This document shows, piece by piece, positions 59,025-64,000 of a stretch of DNA of 64,000 nucleotides; position 1 is the stretch's first letter; every line of letters begins with the position of its first letter. The notes under the pieces are model-generated. The model ran no database searches, was not told the DNA's origin, and was given only the letters and a program-made list of their open reading frames with translations. The position numbers were made by a program, and so were the translations under genes. Location: positions 7,210,001-7,274,000 of the forward strand of contig NZ_CP040244.1 of assembly GCF_005517195.1 (NCBI RefSeq), read 5' to 3'. Source of the DNA: Streptomyces vilmorinianum (GTDB taxonomy: Bacteria; Actinomycetota; Actinomycetes; Streptomycetales; Streptomycetaceae).

Positions 59025-60380
59025 TCAACTCCGCGACGTGCGGCGAGATCCGTACGCGGCGAGCAGGACCGTCACGCAGCCGGCCGCCCCCGCGAGAGCG
59101 AAGACCGCGAAGCCCCAGCCCTGGCTTCCCCGGACGACGAGCACGCCGCCCAGCCAGGGGCTGACGACCGCGCCCAGGCGGCCGATCCCGGTGACCCAGC
59201 CGATGCCGGGGGCGCGCAGGGCCGTCGGGTAGATCCGGCCGGCCAGGGCGTAGACCATGGTGGAGGCGCTGAACAGCCAGACGCCGGTGAGCGCGACCAC
59301 CACGTACGTCACCGAAAGCGGCAGCCGGGCCGAGAGCAGCAGCAGAGCCCCCGCCGTGAGCGCGAACCAGAGGCCCGCGACCCGGCCCGCGCCGAAGCGG
59401 TCGGCGACCCGGCCCGCGATCAGCATCCCCACCACACCGCCCGCGTTGGCGACCATGAGCAGGCTCACCGACGAGCTCAGGCCGTAGCCGGCCGAGCGCA
59501 TCATCTGCGGAAGCCAGGTGCTCACCCCGTACACGAGCATCAGCCCGCAGAAGGACGCCGCCCACAGCAGCGGAGTGGTCAGCCGGCTGCCCGGCGCGAG
59601 CAGCGCACGGGCGGCCCGCAGGCGTTCGGCCGCCCCGCCGATCGGCGCCTCGCCGGGCGCCGGGGCCGGCAGCTCGTACCGCGCCGCCACGGCCCGCGCC
59701 CGTGCCGCGTCGCCCCGGGCGAACAGCACGGACGGGGACTCCGGCAGCGCACGGAGCAGCAGCGGGGCGGCGATCGCGGCGGGCAGGACGCCGACCGCGA
59801 AAACCCAGCGCCAGCCCGCCTGCGGAGCGAGGGCGAGGCCGAGGCCCGTCGCGGCCATGCCCCCCGCGTGATAGGCGGTCATCAGGATCCCGGTGGCGAG
59901 CCCCAGGCGCCGGGGCGGCGCGAACTCGGCGACCATCGCCAGGCAGGTGGGCATCAGTCCGCCGAGCCCCAGACCCGCGAGCAGCCGGCCCGCGGCGAAG
60001 GACCCCGGGCCGGTGGCCAGGGCGCAGACCCCGGAGCCGGCCGAGAAGACGAGGACGCACGCGACCAGGACGTTGCGCCGGCCCAGCCAGTCCGTGGTGT
60101 TGCCGGCACCGAGGGCGCCGATGAGCATGCCGAACGTGGTCCAGCTGCCGATCGTGCCCGCCATGCCCGGTTCGAGGCCGAAGCGGGGGTCGTCGAGCAT
60201 GTACGGCATGACGGCGCCGTACACCGTGACGTCGAGGCCGTCGAAGAAGACGGCGAGCCAGCACAGGGCGACGACGGGCGTCGCCGCGCCCAGCGGCGAC
60301 AAGCGGGAACGGGAACGTACGCGGGGACGGGAACGTACGCGGGGACGGGAGCGCGGACGGGAGCGCAGGCCAGGGCGCAC
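59025..60380 (-). CDS. griG: MFS aromatic acid:H+ symporter (GriG/PcaK-like)
   Basis: 451 residues from GTG 60380 with GGAGGTTGAA upstream. After a strongly basic N-terminus (residues 2-25, Arg/Ser/Pro) twelve membrane helices follow. Family signatures: WLAVFFDGLDVTVYGAVMPY (AAHS DGxD motif), GALGAGNTTDWLGRRNVLVA (cytoplasmic loop, RxxD-type), GLGLGGLMPTCLAMVAEFAP and YGVSTWLPQMMRSAGYGLSS. These match 4-hydroxybenzoate transporters. Import or export of 3,4-AHBA-type acids is inferred. The basic N-terminus comes from a DNA repeat array. Confidence 0.87.
   Translation of the reverse strand: MRPGLRSRPRSRPRVRSRPRVRSRSRLSPLGAATPVVALCWLAVFFDGLDVTVYGAVMPYMLDDPRFGLEPGMAGTIGSWTTFGMLIGALGAGNTTDWLGRRNVLVACVLVFSAGSGVCALATGPGSFAAGRLLAGLGLGGLMPTCLAMVAEFAPPRRLGLATGILMTAYHAGGMAATGLGLALAPQAGWRWVFAVGVLPAAIAAPLLLRALPESPSVLFARGDAARARAVAARYELPAPAPGEAPIGGAAERLRAARALLAPGSRLTTPLLWAASFCGLMLVYGVSTWLPQMMRSAGYGLSSSVSLLMVANAGGVVGMLIAGRVADRFGAGRVAGLWFALTAGALLLLSARLPLSVTYVVVALTGVWLFSASTMVYALAGRIYPTALRAPGIGWVTGIGRLGAVVSPWLGGVLVVRGSQGWGFAVFALAGAAGCVTVLLAAYGSRRTSRS
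60311..60365. repeat. 18-bp repeats in the griG N-terminal coding region
   Basis: Two identical 18-bp units (GGGAACGTACGCGGGGAC at 60311 and 60329) and two shortened ones (60347, 60359). On the minus strand they encode the Arg/Ser/Pro-rich start of the transporter. Confidence 0.85.
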
Positions 60381-60412
60381 TTCAACCTCCAGGGGACGGA
60401 CGGAGATACGAA

Positions 60413-60450
60413 GGCGCCGGACGAGCGGAGGGTGTCCGCTGTCCGGCGCC
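60413..60450 (-). terminator. Hairpin between griC and griG
   Basis: A two-part stem: GGCGCCGGAC / GTCCGGCGCC (10 bp) with inner AGCGGA / TCCGCT. It lies 23 bp after the griC stop codon in the direction of transcription. Confidence 0.72.
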
Positions 60451-60472
60451 GGGGGGCCTCACCGAGGAGGTC

Positions 60473-61855
60473 TCACCGCTGGGCCACCATGCCCTTGGGC
60501 TCCAGCAGGAACTGCGTGTAGTTGTCGTCGTGGGGAATGCCCGGCACGGCCGTCCACGGCAGCACCGTCCCGCGCGTCACCTTGCGCACGCTCGGCTCAC
60601 GGACCGCCTCGTCGACCAGCTCTTCGCGATCGGTGAGGACGTTGAGGACGAGGGACTCGCGCAGCGGCGCGACGCCGTCCGCGTCGGTCCAGGGAGCGAC
60701 GATCACGAACGGGAAGGGCAGCTCGGTGCCGACCGCCGGATGGTCGGCGCGGTCGGCCGACAGCACGACGGGCCGCGGCAGGAACGAGCCGTCGTCGAGT
60801 TCGACGACCGGGTCCCCGGAGTCGAACCCGACGCTGTGATCGGTCAGTTGGGCGCGCAGGGCGGCGACCTGCTCCCGGATCTGCTCGGCGCGCGCACGGT
60901 CCACGACCAGCAGCGTCGCCTCGTCCTCGGTGGCCGGCAGGGAGGGCAGCCGGCCCAGCCGCTCGGCCAGCCGGTCGGCGACCTCGCCCACCGGACGCGT
61001 GGTCAGCACCGCGGACAGGTTCGTGCAGCGCGTGCCCCCGTCGAAGGAGGCGGAGAGCGCCAGGTGGTCGACGACCGAGTCGTCGAGGTCCTGGTCGAGA
61101 AGGGCCTTCGTACGGCCCGGCCCGCGCACGGCCACCGACTCCCGGTCCTGCCACTGGGCCACCGCCCGCGCCCCGCCGTAGATGATCCCCCGGTCGGCCT
61201 CCCGCAGCAGGAAGTCGCCGACGGCGTGCGCGCACGGCAGGAACGCCACCTTGGCCGGTTCCAGGCCCGCCGCGAGGAGCGCCGCGATCAGCCGCCGCGG
61301 GGTGAACGGATCGCGGCTGCCCGGCTTCACGAGCACGCTGTAGCCGTGGAACAGCGCCTGCACCCAGGAGACGTTGGGCACCGGGTGGTTGCTCGCCATC
61401 ACCGCGGCGAACACCCTGCCCCGCGGCACCCACCGGGTGCCGAAGCCCTCACCGAACCGCGTCCCGGGCAGCTCGGCGGCCGTCGTCTCGGGCAGCTCCC
61501 CGATCTCGGCGACCAGGTCCCTGACCGCCTGGTCCATGGCCGCCGCCGTGAGCCCGGTCGCGTGGGAGACCCGCAGCACGTACTCCTGAGGGGTCTCCCC
61601 CTCCAGGGTGGCGGTGGCGAACAGCCGGGCCGCCTCGGTGAAGATCTCCGTCGCCGGCGCCCGGCCGTCCGCGTGCGTACGGATCTCGTTGAGGGCCGCG
61701 AGGGCGAGCAGCCGGGGGGCGTTGCCGATGTCGGCGAGGTCGCCGCCGAGGACGCTGGGCAGCCGGGTGCGGTCGGCGCTGGCCGTGGTGCGCCCGCAGA
61801 TGTACGGGTCGACCGTGATCGGAGCCGGAGCCGGAGTGGGGGTGGGGGTGCCCAT
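60473..61855 (-). CDS. griC: LuxC-like acyl reductase, GriC-type subunit of a carboxylic acid reductase
   Basis: 460 residues from ATG 61855, overlapping the griD stop (TGATG). Aldehyde-dehydrogenase-like LuxC domain: RVFAAVMASNHPVPNVSWVQ, GYSVLVKPGSRDPFTPRRLI, DRGIIYGGARAVAQWQDRES and the catalytic Cys in DGGTRCTNLSAV. In S. griseus GriC and GriD together reduce 3,4-AHBA to 3-amino-4-hydroxybenzaldehyde. The partner GriD-like gene lies directly before. The assignment rests on motifs, gene pairing and the griI/griH context. Confidence 0.84.
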   Translation of the reverse strand: MGTPTPTPAPAPITVDPYICGRTTASADRTRLPSVLGGDLADIGNAPRLLALAALNEIRTHADGRAPATEIFTEAARLFATATLEGETPQEYVLRVSHATGLTAAAMDQAVRDLVAEIGELPETTAAELPGTRFGEGFGTRWVPRGRVFAAVMASNHPVPNVSWVQALFHGYSVLVKPGSRDPFTPRRLIAALLAAGLEPAKVAFLPCAHAVGDFLLREADRGIIYGGARAVAQWQDRESVAVRGPGRTKALLDQDLDDSVVDHLALSASFDGGTRCTNLSAVLTTRPVGEVADRLAERLGRLPSLPATEDEATLLVVDRARAEQIREQVAALRAQLTDHSVGFDSGDPVVELDDGSFLPRPVVLSADRADHPAVGTELPFPFVIVAPWTDADGVAPLRESLVLNVLTDREELVDEAVREPSVRKVTRGTVLPWTAVPGIPHDDNYTQFLLEPKGMVAQR

Positions 61856-62913
61856 CAGTAGACCCCCTCGATGATGCGCACGCCGTCGAGGGCGGTGTAC
61901 GTCTGGACGTCGGCGAGCCCGTCGACGACGGAGCCGGGACCGGGCGCGAGGCGTACCGCGCTGTCCCGCTCCAGGATGTTCGGCAGGAACATCTCCTCGG
62001 CGACCAGATGCAGCCGCACCCGCCCCCGCTCCCCGTATGGCACCAACGCACCCTCGTCGTCGACGAGTTCGAGGCGCGTGGTGACCGGATAGGGCTCGAA
62101 GACACAGGGGTACGGGTCACCCGGCGCCGCGGGCCGCTGCGGGGCCACGCCCATGAGGCTGTTGCCGTAGATGCCGACGACGGCCTGCCCGGGGAAGAAG
62201 ACCTCGTCGAGCTGGCGCAGGCTCTCGGCGCTGATGGAGGTACCGGCCCAGATGATCGCCCGGACGCCGTCGCGGATCCGCGCGTGCAGCTTCGGCCGGG
62301 CGCAGATGGCCTCCAGGAGCGGCGGGGTCGTGTTGAGGACCGCGATGTCCTGCGACTCCAGGATGGTCTCGGCCTGGTCCAGCAGGTGCTGTACGTAGTC
62401 GTCGGCCTCGTCGGTCCGCCCCGCGCCCAGCAGGTGCTTGACCCAGCGGGGGTCGAGGTCGACGGTGTAGAAGACCCCGCCGCCGAGCGCCGCGTAGCGC
62501 GAGACGTCGAAGCCGATGACGTGCGGGCCGCTGGGGCCGAGGTGCAGCCAGTTGCCGTCGCCCGGGACTCCGGACGCGATGAGCCGCTCCCTGGCCCACT
62601 CCAGGAGCGTGGAGCGGTAGCCACTGTCGACGATGCGCTTGGGGGCGCCCGTCGTACCGCCCGAGTCGTAGACGCGGAACGGCCGGCCGGCAAGCCCGCG
62701 CGGGATGAGCCGCTGGGCCGGGACGGTGCGCAGTTCCTCGCTGACGTCGGGGAAGCGGGCCAGATCCGCCAGGCCCGTGATGTCGGTGAGCGGATCGAAG
62801 CCCAGTCGGCCCTTCTTGCCGAGCCAGAACGGGGAGCCGGTGTCCTCACCGAAGTGCCAGGCCATCAGCTTCCGTATGTGCGCGTCGAATTCGGTGTCGG
62901 AATGAGGTGTCAT
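61855..62913 (-). CDS. griD: LuxE-like acyl-activating enzyme, GriD-type subunit
   Basis: 352 residues from ATG 62913. Adenylate-forming core: RVYDSGGTTGAPKRIVDSGY (the phosphate loop TTGAPKR), GNWLHLGPSGPHVIGFDVSR, IWAGTSISAESLRQLDEVFF, VGIYGNSLMGVAPQRPAAPG and LVPYGERGRVRLHLVAEEMF. It is shorter than full adenylate synthetases, as expected for a LuxE/GriD partner. It would activate the aromatic acid for GriC. It is the first gene of the griD-griC operon, 36 bp before which the MFS terminator stands. Confidence 0.84.
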   Translation of the reverse strand: MTPHSDTEFDAHIRKLMAWHFGEDTGSPFWLGKKGRLGFDPLTDITGLADLARFPDVSEELRTVPAQRLIPRGLAGRPFRVYDSGGTTGAPKRIVDSGYRSTLLEWARERLIASGVPGDGNWLHLGPSGPHVIGFDVSRYAALGGGVFYTVDLDPRWVKHLLGAGRTDEADDYVQHLLDQAETILESQDIAVLNTTPPLLEAICARPKLHARIRDGVRAIIWAGTSISAESLRQLDEVFFPGQAVVGIYGNSLMGVAPQRPAAPGDPYPCVFEPYPVTTRLELVDDEGALVPYGERGRVRLHLVAEEMFLPNILERDSAVRLAPGPGSVVDGLADVQTYTALDGVRIIEGVY

Positions 62914-62939
62914 GGCGTCTCGTGTTCTCCTCGTCGCAG

Positions 62940-62977
62940 AAAAAAGGGCGCCGGCCGGATCATCGTCCGGCCGGCGC
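62940..62977 (-). terminator. Intrinsic terminator of the MFS gene
   Basis: Minus-strand transcript: GCGCCGGCCGGA / TCCGGCCGGCGC (12 bp), a 6-base loop, then CC and six T residues (62945-62940). This is the only hairpin in the window with a clear U-tract. Confidence 0.93.
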
Positions 62978-63037
62978 GCATCGGGTCCGTATCGTCCTCA
63001 TCTCCGAGCCGGAGACGGCGTACGGCGGGGGCGGCGG

Positions 63038-64000
63038 CTACCGCTCGCGCTGCGTCAGGGTGAGCGCCGCCAGGCAGGCGATCAGCGGGAAGGCCGCCAC
63101 GATGCCGAGCGCGGTGGACAGGGACATCGACTTGGCCAGGGCGCCCGCGGTGGCGCTGCCCACGCCGCCGCCGACGAAGAACGTCAGGTTGAGCAGCCCC
63201 ATCGCACCGCCGCGCAGGGCCGGTTCGACCCGCGCCGACATCAGCGCCGTCGTGACGACCTGGGTGACGGCGAAGGCCGCGAAGCCGAGCGAGGCTCCGA
63301 CGATCAGCAGGGCGGGCGCCGGGGCCCCGGCCAGGGACGTCGCGAGGACGCCCGCCGTGGCGGCGGCGATGGCGGCCAGCAGCCTGCTGCCGCCGGTCCC
63401 GGCCGGAAGCCGGCCCGCGAGGCGGGACAGGACCGCGCCGACCACCGCGCCCGGCAGCAGCCACGTACCGATGGCGAGGACGCTCCACTGGTGTTCGCGC
63501 ACGAGGATCTGCGGGACGGCGTACATGGCGGCGAACAGTCCCGCGTAGACACCGATCCCGGTGACGGCGGCCCGCAGAAACATGCTGTCCTTCACGAGCG
63601 GACGCGGGACGAAGGAGGCCGCGGCGGTACGGACGCGCCAGACCAGTCCGGCCGTGGCCACCACGAGGGCGGCGGCGAGCGCGACCACCACGGTGGTGGA
63701 CAGGCTGAGCGCCGAGGCCTGGATGAGCAGCAGGAACGAGGTCGCCGCGGCCGTCAGCAGCGCGGCACCGGGCAGATCCAGCTTGCGGCCCGAACCCGGC
63801 CGCACGGAGGCCGCCTGCAGACAGAGCGGAACGACGAGCAGCGACAGCGCCGGCAGGACGAGCGTGATGCGCCAGGTCACCCACTGGGTGAAGACACCGC
63901 CGGCCAGGGTCGCGCTGGCCGAGAAGACCGCCATGGTCGCGCCGAACCCGGCCAGGACCTTCGGCCGCGCGGCGGGCTCCGACGACGCCGTGAGGGCCAG
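63038..64000 (-). CDS. MFS transporter, C-terminal part, cut by the window edge
   Basis: The frame is open to the last base; 320 residues are visible. Eight or more hydrophobic helices: WRITLVLPALSLLVVPLCLQ, LPGAALLTAAATSFLLLIQA, TVVVALAAALVVATAGLVWR, GIGVYAGLFAAMYAVPQILV, LAIGTWLLPGAVVGAVLSRL, LLAAIAAATAGVLATSLAGA, ALLIVGASLGFAAFAVTQVV, MGLLNLTFFVGGGVGSATAG. The layout is that of DHA1/DHA2 drug exporters. It is transcribed toward griD and is a plausible exporter for the cluster product; the start lies outside the window. Confidence 0.87.
   Translation of the reverse strand: MALTASSEPAARPKVLAGFGATMAVFSASATLAGGVFTQWVTWRITLVLPALSLLVVPLCLQAASVRPGSGRKLDLPGAALLTAAATSFLLLIQASALSLSTTVVVALAAALVVATAGLVWRVRTAAASFVPRPLVKDSMFLRAAVTGIGVYAGLFAAMYAVPQILVREHQWSVLAIGTWLLPGAVVGAVLSRLAGRLPAGTGGSRLLAAIAAATAGVLATSLAGAPAPALLIVGASLGFAAFAVTQVVTTALMSARVEPALRGGAMGLLNLTFFVGGGVGSATAGALAKSMSLSTALGIVAAFPLIACLAALTLTQRER

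Overview
The window is a piece of a Streptomyces-type chromosome. It has very high GC throughout with strong third-position GC bias. GTG starts are frequent and stop/start overlaps of the GTGA/ATGA type are common. The families are typical of the genus: GroEL2 with CIRCE sites, DasR-type boxes, a CdgB-like diguanylate cyclase, HbpS/SenS/SenR, XRE-DUF5753 and DUF397 regulators, and a grixazone-type gene set. No rRNA, tRNA, CRISPR array, integrase or intact insertion sequence was recognised. Gene names rest on motifs, length and context read by eye; no database search was run.

Region by region. 1-5.1 kb: the 3' part of an RHS/YD-repeat polymorphic toxin followed by a small PH-like membrane protein that is a candidate immunity gene. 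5.1-12.95 kb: mixed accessory genes (S33 peptidase, shrunken DUF397, GNAT, Uma2, a decayed FG-GAP repeat gene, SRPBCC). 13-17.5 kb: groEL2 with two CIRCE-like operators, a cold-shock protein, and a moaD/cysO-like gene with thrC behind a SAM-I riboswitch whose closing helix overlaps the thrC ribosome-binding region. 17.5-24.2 kb: glucosyl-3-phosphoglycerate synthase, trehalose otsA/otsB and a secreted M6 metalloprotease. 24.2-28.9 kb: a sugar-binding lipoprotein divergent from nagK-nagA with two DasR-like boxes between them, then a PfkB kinase. 29-43.7 kb: cdgB, flavin reductase, arfB, terD, M1 peptidase, the divergent hbpS / senS-senR locus separated by 13-bp tandem repeats, and several oxidoreductases.

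43.7-49.6 kb is a compact accessory island: a NUDIX gene divergent from a DUF6879-XRE pair, then a run of very small translationally coupled genes (two encode only 27- and 26-residue membrane peptides), a roughly 440-bp gap, and a 43-residue Gly/Lys-rich peptide gene directly followed by an isoaspartyl-methyltransferase homologue. That last pair looks like an imiditide-type (aspartimide RiPP) locus and is the best candidate here for an undescribed system.

52.8-64 kb holds most of a 3-amino-4-hydroxybenzoate/grixazone-type cluster. It contains a GriE/GriF-like copper chaperone and phenol oxidase, aspartokinase-GriI-GriH to make 3,4-AHBA, a GriC/GriD-like carboxylic acid reductase, an aromatic acid transporter (GriG-like), a TetR-SRPBCC pair with a palindromic operator, and an MFS exporter cut by the window edge. 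The aspartokinase feeds aspartate-4-semialdehyde, GriI/GriH build the aromatic ring, GriC/GriD would reduce the acid to the aldehyde, and the oxidase would couple o-aminophenols.
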